Part shown: positions 47,361 through 59,560 of the stretch, piece after piece
Layout of the letters: each line of letters starts with the position of its first letter
Numbering within the stretch: position 1 is the stretch's first letter
DNA from: Lolium rigidum
Lineage: Eukaryota > Streptophyta > Magnoliopsida > Poales > Poaceae
Reading direction: 5' to 3'
DNA: 64,000 nt
NCBI RefSeq assembly: GCF_022539505.1
Contig: NC_061513.1
Coordinates: forward strand, 352,947,696-353,011,695
Program-made: the position numbers and the translations under genes
Notes under the pieces: generated by a model
The model's input: only the letters and a program-made list of their open reading frames with translations
Told to the model about the DNA's origin: nothing
The model's database searches: none

Positions 47361-47439
47361 TCCTATGCATCCGTCCTTGTGCTCCATCCACTTCCTTGTT
47401 CGAACTTCTTAGATGATGAGCTCCCCCGGTGGTTTGAAA

Positions 47440-48521
47440 ATTGGTTCATTGCTTCATTTGATCTTCGTACCAGATATGGATCCGGGCATTCGATTTCATA
47501 TGACCTAGTTGTCCACATCCAAAACAGGTAATATCCTGTTGCGTGCAATCCTTGGCATAGTGACCTTTTCTTGCACGAGTTATGGCATCGAACTTGACTA
47601 TAAAACGGTGTGATTGTCTCATCTCTAGTTTGGAAATTCATCTCCGATCGAGTTGGTTGTATCTGAATTGGTTGTGGTTCCAACCTGGCCTTCCGTTTTC
47701 TTTCATTCTTCACTTCTTCATAATCATTCTCCAAAGTAACTGCAGTATCCACTAGCTCGTGGAACCTTGTGCATTTTGTTAGATTCAACTGCATTTTCAG
47801 GAATGGATTCATCCCTTTTAAGAACCTTTTTATCCTTTTCTCCTCTGTGTTCACATCCTCTGCTGCATAACGTGATAAACGATCAAACTCTACTAGATAT
47901 TTCCATACCGACAAGTCATTCGCTTCAAGGTCTCGAACTCTCTTCTCTTTAGTTCCATGATACTTTCAGGAACCTGGGCTTCTCGGAACTTCTTCTTAAA
48001 CTCGTCCCACGTGAAAACATGTTCCGAAGGTTGAATTAGAATCACGTTATCCCACCATGACGCTGCTAGTCATGATAGTAGATAGGTGGCATATCTAACC
48101 TTTTCTTCATCATTACACCGAACTGTCTTTAATTTCCGCTCAGTGTCCCTCAACCAATCATCCGCATCCATAGGTTCTGGTGCGGTAGCAAAAGTCAGTG
48201 GATTGGTTTGTAGGAATTCCGTAAGACTCACTCCTTTTGGCCCTCCATTTCGATACCTCCATTATTCTCACGTATCAAACGACCGAAAAACTCATTTTGT
48301 TGTGCTATGTTTGTTGCTCTATCCTCGGCCATCCTTTCCATGTGCTCAAAGAATTCTTGCCCAAGCGGGACGGGGGTTGATGTTGACGATCTAGTGGCGG
48401 ATAATGCCTCTTCCATCCGCTTAGCTTCTCTTTCCTGACCTTCTTTTGCCTCCCTCTCTTCATGAGTCATTACTATTTCCTCAGTTGGTTGGTAACTCGT
48501 CTCTCCCTCACGCGATCCCAT
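47440..48521 (-). pseudogene. Damaged gag of E2
   Basis: ATG at 48521: MGSREGETSYQPTEEIVM, a charged helix (HEEREAKEGQEREAKRMEEA) and EFFEHMERMAEDRA. After a frame change near 48230 the Retrotrans_gag core follows: PEPMDADDWLRDTERKLKTV, then a TAG near 48070 before LAASWWDNV. Then come FTWDEFKKKFREAQVPESIM and, in the intact 47914-47550 stretch, LSVWKYLVEFDRLSRYAAED. A zinc knuckle CFGCGQLGHMK follows in a shifted frame near 47530-47490, lacking its last Cys. It could not make one protein as written. It is the only protein-like content of E2 and resembles E1 gag in layout. Confidence 0.78.
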
Positions 48522-49765
48522 TTACCCTCTAGACCTGTAACATCAAGAAAGAACTCAATGATGCAACATGCATTTGCACACCAAGGTCAAACTTCATGCA
48601 GAGATCTAGTCAATCAATGAAAATCCAATAAAATCCAAGAAGATTCAGCTTTGTGCTTATAATACACATCATCATAGGCCTGAATAAAATAGTTGAGTAA
48701 TACATCTCTAAACATCAGGCTCTGATGTGTAGTATATAACACCACATAAGATAGGTTTAAATCGTGATACTTAGCACGAATATATGGGATTCTACTATTT
48801 GTCTCACCCTTTACCTTAATTGCACATTTGCAATGAGATAAACTTGAAACAAAATGGTCTAGGATAGTTAAGGTTAACCTAATTTTCTTTGGAAGTATTA
48901 ATTTAGCTTCCCTTTTTGTTGAGGAATACCTCACATGATATCTTTAGGTTCCAACATCGTCACTCTAAACACATAACTAAGGAAATATAACTCTTATACT
49001 TCCATGTGTTCTTACCATGTAACTAGGGTTCTGATGTACTTGACACAGTTCCTATGGTTTTGGAACACAAATCTTGCTCTGTTGTTGAAGACCTGACTTA
49101 TTATTGTACTCCTCCTAAGTATTTATGATGTTTTAGTCCATCACATAACGATTCTCAGGTGAATCATATATGATTAACAACTCTACCATGTAAGTAAACA
49201 TATTTTATCCATATCTCTCTTCCTTACCTCCCATGATTGACTCATCAGGGTCTATACTACTTTATCTAACTTATATTTAGCACTTAATATCAATTATTTC
49301 ACAAGTTGGGATAGATTTTACTTACCCATTACTTGTCAGATTATACCTGCTAATAGGATATTTTTCTTATACACATATCGTCATTACTTGACATCACTCC
49401 TATTATAGGTCTGGATAATTCTTACTTAATCATAACAAGTGTTGGTATACATCTTCCAATAGGATATCTTCCTTATGGTTGTATCCTCTCTTTGGACTAC
49501 CATGTATTGTATACCAATTGTGATCTACCCATCTATTGTTTAGGAACTTAATTGGGTACTACATGTTTGGGATTAGCTGTCTAACTTTACTTTATCTTGG
49601 TAAGTTAGGTAAGAAATGTTGACTCAAGTGTGTCATGATTATTCTCAAGTGAATATCCATCTCTAGTCATAAGAAGTATTTGGTTTATCTAGGACAACTT
49701 CCTATAGACACTACCAATCCTATAGGTCTCCTTTAAAGGGTTTTAATCCTAGGGTCAAAGCATTT
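48522..49765 (-). other. Leader of E2 between primer site and gag
   Basis: About 1.24 kb of AT-rich, non-coding DNA that would be the packaged 5' leader. No ORF above 106 codons has any family feature. Confidence 0.6.
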
Positions 49766-49779
49766 GCTCTGATACCAAC
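49766..49779 (-). other. Primer binding site of E2, Met-tRNA type
   Basis: On the minus strand gttggtatcagagc abuts the 5' LTR end (ggtcaccaca). It contains the exact initiator-Met primer site TGGTATCAGAGC. This and the gag strand fix the element's orientation. Confidence 0.85.
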
Positions 49780-52700
49780 TGTGGTGACCCGGCATACCAT
49801 CGCATGGTGTAGTATGCAAGTCTGATATAACACCAATGAAACACCGTTCCACTTGTATTATATCGCTCAGAGTGGTACAACAGAAACACATGCGGGTCCA
49901 AGGCATGTCTATAGAATTACAACACTGACTCTATTACATAAGATCATCACAGCCTCCTACTTTACAATGAGGTAAAACTGCAAATAAACTGCAGAAGAAC
50001 GACTCGTAGTCTAGTCTTATCATGAACTCTATTTGTAGAGTATTTAACTAGCTATAGAGGCTAAGAATAGATTCTAGCTAAGTAGGAGCTAGGTTTAGGA
50101 AACTAGTTCCCTTCTATGTCTAAACTAGGTTTTCTCCTTGATGTATGTGGTATCTGACTCCTCCGACGAGGTCTTGTCTCTTGAAGTAGTTGTTGACTCC
50201 TCGACCTTCGAGTTGCACTTGTAGATACAACTTCGATGCCTCCATATCTAAGCGGGGATTTAAGAGTGGGATGAGTACGAGCGTACTCAACAAGTTCATT
50301 ATAGGAAAGAGGTGTTTAATGCACTAGCTACAGCATTAGACCGGAAAGTCTAATACCAATGCAGGTTTTGATAACCATTTCTTCAAAAGGTTGCTTTTAT
50401 TCAGAAGAACTATGTCCGTCAGCCTTCACCGGTTTACTAGAACTTCATGGAGTTCCTTTCCGGCAGCGTTCGCAGTTCCAAATCCCGAAACAGGGAGTGA
50501 CAGGTCACGATTCATTACACTCTGCAGAGGTGTGTTGCTTTACCCATAAGAGATATTAACCTTGGTGCCAACCGAGTCTAGTTCTCGTCCACACTTCCTT
50601 TGGTGTGAGGCCCGGTATAAGGTCATAGCCAATCATATTCCTCCGCTACCTCATACACCCACCCTTTGCTGCAAACTCCGACCCTGGGTTCTCGCCGGTG
50701 CTCTTATACCAATTAAGGACGGCCCCCAACCACGACAACAGTTCAGGTCTCTACCATGAACTCCTTCGCCGGCAGCTGCAACCCATCATAGACCGCAATA
50801 ACCGTGGGGACTTCATCGGGACCCCCACCCTACAACTTGTCCTCTCTTGGATCAAGGGCACCACTTGTCCTCTCTTGGATCAAGGGTCTACGGTAAAGCG
50901 CATCCGTTGATGTACAAGAGGTGGAAATACAATTGACTATTCCGTCCCACTCCAGATCTTATGGTTAACACGGGTATTACGGCACAAGAATCACTGGACG
51001 ACATTTGTTGTTTAATCCTAGATGGATATAAACCCTTGCAATGGAACCTCCACCATATCAACACATTCCATGGTTCCATTGCCCACCACATAGTCATATT
51101 CATAGTTATGAAAATAGTGGTTTTGGTTTTTATGCAATAGTGATAATCATAGTACTTTGCAAGTAATTTGATAAAGATACTCAAATGACATGAGCAAGCG
51201 ATGAACTTGCCTTTCTTGACTGCAAGATTATGCAGACAAGTTCTTCGGTGCGCAATAACTCCAAATTCTAAAATAGCATCATCGTCCGGTAAGGACGATG
51301 TTTAAAAGATTGGCAAGGATGCAATAATGCATAAGTATGATATGCAATCGCTCTAAGCGTGACCTAACCCCGATGATTTAGGATCAGTGAGTTATAATGA
51401 TTGGTTCAGGGTGTGTTGCACTTTTAGAGTGATTCACAAACAAGGTTCTTATTCAGGGTTGTTTGTTTTAGAGTCATAAGAAGGTGGTAAAATGCATAGT
51501 AACAATCATACACACCAAGGGATAATAGTTGTATAATAAGTAAAGAGCAGTTGTCAATTTTAAGTCCTATAGTGCATGGTTAATGGTTGCTTGTTATATT
51601 CTTCAAAAGAATAACTTTTGAAGAACATGTTCTTTAATAAAGAACAGGTATGATAATTAGGTTTGTGGAGTTCTATGGTTTACTATGGTTTCAACTAGTT
51701 TTGGAGTAAGTATTAGATGGATCACAACATAGTTGGATTCATCAGCAACTAGGCTTGATTGGTTTTACTTAAGCAAAAGCAACTTAAGTAATTAATTATA
51801 CATGGTTGATATCATGGTGGGTTCATCTTGCTGGTGATAGCTAGCTAGGGTTTATAGGTCCTATAAGGCAAGATTGATGACTACTCTTTATTTTCTACAA
51901 AAGAATAACTTTTGAAGAACATACTTCTTAAGTAATAAGAAGTATTTCAGTTAAGGTTGAGGTTGTCTAGAGTTTCCTATTGGATTTACTAAGAAAGGAA
52001 TGATGGCTTTCTAAATAGGATGATTGATGGTGATGACATGAAAGTACCATTTTAGGGTTCACTATGAGGTGGTACTTCTTGGTCATAGAAGGTCTATTGG
52101 AAATGAAAACATGACATGATAAGTTCATGTGTATTTGGCTTGTTCTATTTTAGTAGATCATGAGCATGCATTTATTTGTTGCATAGTATGAGTCTATGAG
52201 TAAGGTTAAGCTCATATGATTTAACCTTATAAGTTTCTAGGGTTTTAGAGTGGAAAGGAAATTAAGGTTTCATATGAAAATATGAAATGAGGGTTTAGTT
52301 CATGGTGGAATTAAGGTTTCTTATTTACTATGCAATTTTAGGACGATGACTTGTTAAGTGAAGTTGAATATAAGAAATAAGTTTTATATATGGTTTGATA
52401 TTTATTTAAAGATTATTCTTTAATTTTTCTTACTTAAGATAATTGTGGTAAATATCTTTTTAGGGCTTTTGTCTTAATAATTTCAAACCTGGGAATTGGC
52501 CTTCTAAAATTTAAAGTAAACTTTATTTTATTGTTAATTAGTTTTTTTAAAGTATTTTTTTTCTATTTTGTTTATTCGTTTTTTTTATCTCTTTATTTTT
52601 TTCATAGAATGGTTCAAAAAAAAATATAATCAAAAGGATAAAATGGGCAGAGCCCATTTGATCCAGCCGGACCCAGCCTAATGGGCCGGCCCACTAGCGT

Positions 52701-55700
52701 CTGGCTTGGTCGGGTCAACCCGACCCAACCCTCCTCTCCCCTTCACTCCTTTCTCTCTTCTCACCCGCACGCGAACTCTGAGTCTGCCTCTCGTTCCCCT
52801 CTGCTCGCCCGTGATGTTGCGGCCGCCTGCTGTTGCTCCGACCGTCGCCGACCTTGTCTGGTGCTGCCTAACGCCGCCGCTGCTCCGCCCTTCTCTCCTC
52901 TGGCCTCGGCCCCTCGCAACATCGATTGATTTGGTTTTCCCGGCCGAGGTTGCTCGCCCACGACTCCGAGAACCCTCGCGGTGACCGGTCGATTTGTCCG
53001 CCTCCGGTCGCTCCTGTCCTCGCCGTCGGTCGACACGAGTCCACCACGAACTCCTCCGCCAACACCCTCCGCCATGACGCCATTCCGCGCCCGCACACGG
53101 TTCCGTGGCTAACCCTAGCTTCACCTCCGGCTGGCCCGGCCATCGCCGGCCATGCCTCGTCGTCGCCGGCAGCGGCATAGCTCCGCCACGATGTTCTCCG
53201 TCCTCCCTACTTTCTGCCTCCCCTACACTTTCTCCCACTGCCGCTCAACCACGTCCCCCTCTCGGTTCCTGGCCGTTGTAATCGTGGTACGGGAGATGTG
53301 GTGCTCGGTAGTGATGTGGTTGACAGCGTGGTCGTCGCTGGTGGGGGTTGATGTACTGGTGGGCGGTGTGACGATGTGGTGACTACTTCCTCCTCGACGC
53401 CGGCTGGACGGTTCCGCGGACGCAACCCCGGCGTCGCCTACCTCGCTACCTCCTGTACGGCACTGTGAGCTATCTCCTTCCTTACTACTCTGCCTATGGT
53501 CATCTATTGTTGTGCTCATGTGTTGTAACAATATTGCTTAATTCTCTATTGTCTTGATGTTGTGCTGGGGCTAAATAAATCATGCCCTGGTAGTGGAGGT
53601 AAGATTCATTGTTCTCTGTGAATTGTGGCTTGATCTAGTAATGCTTTGTCACTGCCATGTGCTATGGGTGATGCCTCCATTCAGATAATTTGCTCATTCA
53701 TGACCTGATGGTCTGTGGCTACCTGACTGAACCAGGAAAGTTCAGTCAAGCTGAAATACTCTAGTTATCCCTCCGTATATTATCATTATGGGCTCGGACC
53801 CGCAAGATACAACTATCCTTTCTTGCGGATGCATGATTTACTTGATGTGTCCTTGTGGGCTAGTGTTACGCTAGTGGCTTTGCTATTGCTAGGGGACTAC
53901 TTGGTTGTGTCCGTATGCTACTTGGTTGGCCCGGGGAGAATTCCTGGACCCCAAATAGAATTCCGGCACTTATTGATTAATACTTGCTCGCTTATGGTGA
54001 TGACTAATTTATGTGCACAAATGATGTGGGACGAGTAGATGTGTTAGAATACACAAACCGATGCCCTGCTAATGTCTTGAGTATGATCTAGTTGCTCATT
54101 AGCAACTAAGAAATGATTTTTGGCGTTGTTGGATTTTACTTGTGGATCTTGGTGTCCCCTTTTTCTAATTATAAACTGATAAGAACAGATATGTGCTTGA
54201 TTATGTGGCCCTGCCTGTGATGCAAGAGGCATGATTTATGATATGAACAGATACTACTGGTTGTTGTTTCTCTAAACCTCGGTGATGAACATGCATAGCA
54301 CCTCTATGCAAGACTGAGAGGAAAATCCATCTCTCCATCCTCCTAGAAGAAAATCTAGTTGAAGGGTAGATGGGTTTGGCTGCTTTTATATTTATTCCCT
54401 TTTTATCTCCCCTTTTGGTGACTATGCAAACGCTAAAGGCGGATACTCCTAGCTTATATTTACGGTGAGATCCTACCTGCTGCTCTCTGTAGCTTTGTGG
54501 CTGGTTCTTGTTGGTTCTGAGCTAAACTGCATCTGGTGGCATGCCTCCTCTTCTCATTTCTTGATCTAATCAAGTTGATCTTGCCCCCCTTCTGGAACTA
54601 CTCCTCTTCCTTGTTGTTGTCTTGACCAGAGGTTGTATCTATGTAACTATCGTGGCTGTAATATTTTTGGTGAGGAACTGTGGATGAACTGATTGTGTTC
54701 TTGGGTGGATACGGTGTGGTTTGTTGTGGAGAACCGTGTGAAGGGTTGGCTAGCAGCTCAGCTGCGGCTGGTTGGCTTATTTTATCTACCTTTTTGCTGT
54801 TTGTTGCTTTGTGTTGACAACACACCGGATTGCATGTGTGTGTGAGCTGCTTGCGGCTGCTTACATGTGGGACCCTCCTGGTTCAAGTTTCCCTATGAAG
54901 ATATTCTAGTTGTGGATCAGCTCCGTTGGCTTGATATTATCCTTAGATGTACTTTATTTTTGACGATGCCAAGTGTTAACTTGACCCTGCCCATGATGCA
55001 TGAGCCCGAGGCCAAGATTTGCTGATAAGAACAAATACTACAAATTTGGCCTCTAAATTATCTACTCAATGATGAGTTCAGCATAGCAACACTATGCCAA
55101 AACCTGAGAGTAATCATTAACCAAAATTCCTTTTTTTTAGTTATTTTATTTTTGCAGGAATACAAGTTAAGAACAGAAGAAGAAGAAGAAGAAGATAGAA
55201 GATGAAGAAATAGTTAGGGATTACTTTACTGTTTTTATTTTCTATTCTTCTGTAATATTCTTTTTTAATTCCTGAATCATGTAAAGACTTTGTACTTGCG
55301 GTTATGTAATAAACTTAATTTCCTCCTTATGCTTGTATCCTCTTTATAACTAAGTATTCGTTTTGTTTACTTTAAACTTCCATGTTACTCTTTATAAGAA
55401 GACTTGTGAATATTTATATCATATAGATAATAAAGAATTTCATTCTTTATTTGCAACTATATTTCCTTAATATTTATAATTCAATTTCCATTTATTCTTA
55501 ATAATTCAATAATCATGAATTACTTGTATGATTTCAAATCAAAGTTGAATTTCAAAAGTTCACATTTGAATTGTTTCTTCCCAAAACAAAAGAAATCATC
55601 GAGGGTCATGCCGAAGTTTATTGCACCCACGTCGATGACCTGATTCAATTCCACCGACGTAAGAGAAACCTCGATCACTTTGAAGGTTTTAAATAAAAGC

Positions 55701-55788
55701 GCGAAAATTCCCCGAATTTTATATGCATGAATGCAATGCACACATCTGTTTCCTCTCTTTTTGTAACCCCCAATCCTGGGATATTACA
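49780..55788 (-). repeat. E2 5' LTR (right copy, 6009 bp)
   Basis: Collinear with the left copy over its whole length, with the same GC island (52660-53470) and a (aag)6 rather than (aag)7 microsatellite at about 55176-55194. Most differences are CG-linked (see findings). On the minus strand TATAAAA lies at 55717-55723, about 65 bases into the LTR; whether it is a real promoter is unclear. Confidence 0.9.
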
Positions 55789-56737
55789 GATAAGGCTTTA
55801 GCTTGAAATTTATGTACCTTAGTGTGGGTTCCCTCTAACAAGCGTCATAGAGGTTATGCCGAGGCTGCCTCCGTTGAAAGTGAAATGACGTGAAAAGAGT
55901 TGAATGTCCTACCCAAGCCCTGTGCAGTTCCTAGGATGATGATTGTTATCACTAGGAGGCCAAGCTCATGGGAGAGGTGCCTATACTAGAGTATGTAAGT
56001 GAAAGGTTAATGGTTGATGATCCACATACCGAGTTATGATGATTCGGGGCTATCCACGACGGATGTAATCAAAAGTTGTGGCACAAGAGTACAACCTCTG
56101 CAGAGTTTAAACTATTCGAATAGCCGTGTCCGCGGTCATGGACAGTTGAAAAGGCCATACTGTTCCGTCATCAGAACTTTTCCAAATGTGGCTCGTAACT
56201 TGTGTTTTCAACTTGAATTGTGACTTGGTTTTGAATCACAACAAGAGTTGTGGTAATGACACTAATGTTTCCACTTGAGTAAGTCTAGGAAAATAAAGAA
56301 TCTTAACTAGTAGGTGCTTATGAAATAAAACTGGCTTTATGCAAATGAACCTAGATCTTATAACCTACATAGAGCTATTAGTACTTCTATTAGTATAGTT
56401 TGCGAGTACTTTAAAGTACTCATGGCTTTGTCCCTGGCTATTCAAATGGCCAGACTATGAAGAGGAGACCCAGTACCCGGAAGGAGGTCAGCAGGACGTC
56501 TACGATAACTAGGACTACCTCCTGACGTCAAGCGTTGCCTGTGTGTTATGTATTTGATATCTAGATCAATTGTTGTAATGAAACTGGATCATGTGATCCA
56601 TTGTTGTAAGACAATTATGGTTTGTAATAAATGATGTGCTTGTGATATGAACTTATTATGTCTCGCAAAAACAATCTTCCCGGGATTGCGATGTATGGCA
56701 TAATAGGCATCTGGACTTAAAAATCCGGGTGTTGACA
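55789..56737 (+). repeat. E1 3' LTR, part 3
   Basis: Begins with the second GATAA and continues aggctttagc exactly where part 2 stopped. It ends gggtgttgaca at 56737. It aligns with 25500-26475 apart from a 36-base block missing near 56538. Confidence 0.9.
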
Positions 56738-58621
56738 GATTCTATGTATCTTTAACCTTCCTCCTTGGTTGTGCATGAAGTGGAAGTTCATTATGATGCC
56801 AGTGCTCATCCATGGCCCAAACCAATCCGGCAACGACATTGATGTGTACTTGAAGCCATTAATTAAAGAACTTCTACAGCTGCGGGCCATAACAGGTGTA
56901 CGTGTGTGGGGCGAGCACAAACAGGAGGAATTTGACATACGACCGATGTTTTTCGTAACCATCGATAATTGTCCTGCTCTTGGTAACATTTCAGGACAGT
57001 CAAACAAGAGATACAATTCATGCACATACTATTTAGATGAGACTGACAATGTATATTTGGATACTAGGAAGGTCATGTACCTGGTGTACAGATCCCGTAA
57101 GAAAGAAAGGCAAGCATTACAAAGGTGAGGCAGATCACCGGAAGAAGCCTGCCCACCGTCATGGTCCTGATATATTTTGTATGGTCAAAGATCGAGAAAT
57201 AATCTTTGGAAAGGTTCCTGGCGGACAGTCTGTTCCGAATGACGCTGCCGGACACACGACCATGTGGAAGAAGAAATCTATATTTTGGGAGCTACCCTAT
57301 TAGCAAGTCCTAGAGGTCATCTCTTCAATCGATGAATAATCTTTGCACAAACCTGCTAGGCTTCCTGGACGTGTATGGGAATACAAAAGATATACCAGAA
57401 GCACAGGAGGACCATCAACGTATGAAAGACCCAAGCAAACTGCATGAGACAGATAAAGGACGCCATTAGTCCAGCTACGCTCTTACAAAAGCAGAGAAGG
57501 AAATATTTTTTGAATGCATAAGCAGTATCAAGGTTTCGTCTCGCTTCTCCTCCAATATAAAGAGAATAATAAATATGGCAGAGAAAAAATCCAGAATTTG
57601 AAGTCTCGTGACTTCCACGTGATAATGACGCAATTCCTTCTACCGGAAAATGTTGGAGTGCCCATTGTGAAGCTATGTCCATTCCTCAATGCAATTTCTC
57701 ATAAGGTAATCAATCCAGAAAGTCTACAAAGGTTGCAGAATAATGTGGTCCAATGTATTGTTAGTTTTGAGCTGGTGTTCCCACCATCCTTCTTCAATAT
57801 TATGATGCATCTCCTCGTTCACCTGGTCGATGAGATTTCTATTCTCGGTCCTGTGTTTCTACATAATATGTTCTCCTTTGAGAGGTTCATGGGAGTCTTA
57901 AAGAAATATGTTCATAACCATGCTAGGCTAGAATGAAGCATCTCCAATGGCTATGGAAGAGGGAACGTCATTGAGTTCTGTGTTGACTTTATTCCTGACC
58001 TTAAGCTGATTGGTGTTCCTGAATCGCGGAACTAGGGGAGATTGAGTGGAAAACGCACGCTAGGAAAGAAAGCAATGATAAGTATGGACGGGCATTTTTC
58101 ACTCAAGCAGACTACACAATTCTACAAAGTTCCACCTTGGTGGCTCCGTATATCAATGTACACAAGAACTTTATACGCTCCCAAAACCCAGGGCAGTCGG
58201 ACGACTGGATTATATGTGAACACATGGAGACTTTCTGCGGTTGGTTGCAAAAAATCTCATGAATGACACCACTGTTGGAGATCACATGCACTTATTTGCC
58301 AAGACACCATCTTCGACTGTATTGACTTTCCAAGGGTACGAGATAAATGGGAATACATTTTATACTATCGCCCAAGATAAAAAAAAAGCACCAACCAAAA
58401 CAGTGGTGTACGCTTTGATGCAATAAACAACAAAGGAAAAATGACACATATTATGATTACATAGAGGAGATATGGGAACTTGACTATGGACCTTATTTTA
58501 TGGTCCATTTGTTTAGGTGCAAATGGGTCCAGATAATAGGAGGCATGGTTCAGGTAGACAAGCTGTATGGAATGACAACAGTGGATCTCAACAATCTTGG
58601 GTATAGAGACAAAAAATTCGT
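56738..58621 (+). pseudogene. CACTA (En/Spm) TNP2 transposase fragment
   Basis: Consecutive plus-strand frames give a TNP2-type transposase. KFIMMPVLIHGPNQSGNDID and RVWGEHKQEEFDIRPMFFVT come first. These are followed by NISGQSNKRYNSCTYYLDET, GEADHRKKP, TMWKKKSIFWELPY, NLKSRDFHVIMTQFLLP, FELVFPPSFFNIMMHLLVHL, ILGPVFLHNMFSFERFMGVL, TFQGYEINGNTFYTIAQD and KLYGMTTVDLNNLGYRDKKF. Stops and shifts occur about every 100-150 codons, so it is dead. The N-terminal part and the element's left end are missing; E1 begins directly to the left, so E1 probably inserted into this gene. The right end is cut at 58622 by LTR-like sequence. TNP2 excises and moves CACTA elements. Confidence 0.85.
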
Positions 58622-59560
58622 TGTCACATCCCAAAATTTTCTAAATTTTGGAATGAAAAATAAAAATAAATTTAATGCTTAATTGATGAACTTTATTGAA
58701 AGTTTACAAGAAATTAACACTTTTGAGGTTATTTAAAAGTAATTTCCAAAATGAGGTTTGCAAAGAATTTTGTTTTCAAAGTATTTTCAAAATCAAACAT
58801 ATTTTAAATTTCAAAGTTTTCAAATATTTAATGGATTTCTATTTAAGAAAACAAAACCCTAGGAAACTCTATTTGCAAAATAATGCCCAAGTAACCATAT
58901 AAGCCAAGTGTATATAATGATTTTTTATTTTCACAAATGGATTTTAAAAAGGTTCCTTGATTATCCTAAAATACTATTTCGATTTTTACGGTTTTTTAGA
59001 AACTTGTTTGGTATGCACATATTAAAACTATCTCGTATGGCCATAATGACATAGTTGTAATAAAATAATATAAAATATGAAATTGTAAAATTTAAGTTCT
59101 TATGTTACTCTATACTGAGAAAAATAATTTTACAAATTTATAGAAATTTGTTTCACTCAAATCGGAATTATGAAACTCATTTTATAAACATGATCTTGAT
59201 CTTGCTACGCAGCTAGCAATTTTACAAATTTTATAAACTTGCTTGCAATTTGAGTTTCATGATCCGTTTTATAAAGGAAAAGTCGCTACAAATCTTGGCC
59301 GCCAAATCCGCATCAAGGAAAATGGACGGGAGTCTTAAGTCCACACGTGTCACGAGGGAAGAGAAACCAGCAGCCCACTACCCCCACTACGCACGAGAAT
59401 CGAGAAATGCCTCGATCAACATGCAAGGACCGGTCATTTCCTAACTAACCGCGCAGATATATGGTGGCCCCGCTAGGTCACGTCCTGTCAATTGAGCTGC
59501 CGCAGATGCCACGTCACTACTGATGTCATAAGAGACATCGGATCCTCTATAACAGAGCAC
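58622..59560. other. AT-rich segment starting like an LTR
   Basis: It opens tgtcacatcccaaaatttt, similar in form to the E1 LTR start tgtaacatcccaactttt, and breaks the CACTA frame at that point. No matching end or second copy is in the window. No gene was recognised. Confidence 0.35.

Larger units (their letters stand above)
40182..55788 (-). mobile_element. E2: LARD-like gypsy element with 6-kb LTRs
   Basis: 15,607 bp, bounded by tgtggtgaccc and gatattaca, with target duplication GATAA (40177-40181 and 55789-55793). LTRs: 40182-46195 (6014 bp) and 49780-55788 (6009 bp). The interior is only 3584 bp: on the minus strand a Met-tRNA primer site, about 1.2 kb leader, a damaged gag, about 1.1 kb non-coding and a polypurine tract. 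No protease, RT or integrase. Very long LTRs around a short, nearly coding-free interior is the definition of a LARD (large retrotransposon derivative). High LTR identity makes it the youngest insertion here along with E3. Confidence 0.92.
25455..56737 (+). mobile_element. E1: chromovirus-like Ty3/gypsy retrotransposon hosting two nested elements
   Basis: Order on the plus strand: truncated 5' LTR, tRNA-Met-type primer site, pre-gag ORF, gag with zinc knuckle, protease, RT, partial RNase H, integrase, chromodomain-like tail (NHTEEQATWERED), polypurine tract, then a 3' LTR in three pieces (32085-34843, 39800-40181, 55794-56737; 4085 bp after removing inserts). Polyprotein order PR-RT-RH-IN plus the C-terminal tail places it in the Del/Tekay sort of chromovirus. 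It carries many stops and frameshifts. It ends against CACTA transposase sequence, which it presumably interrupted. Confidence 0.85.
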
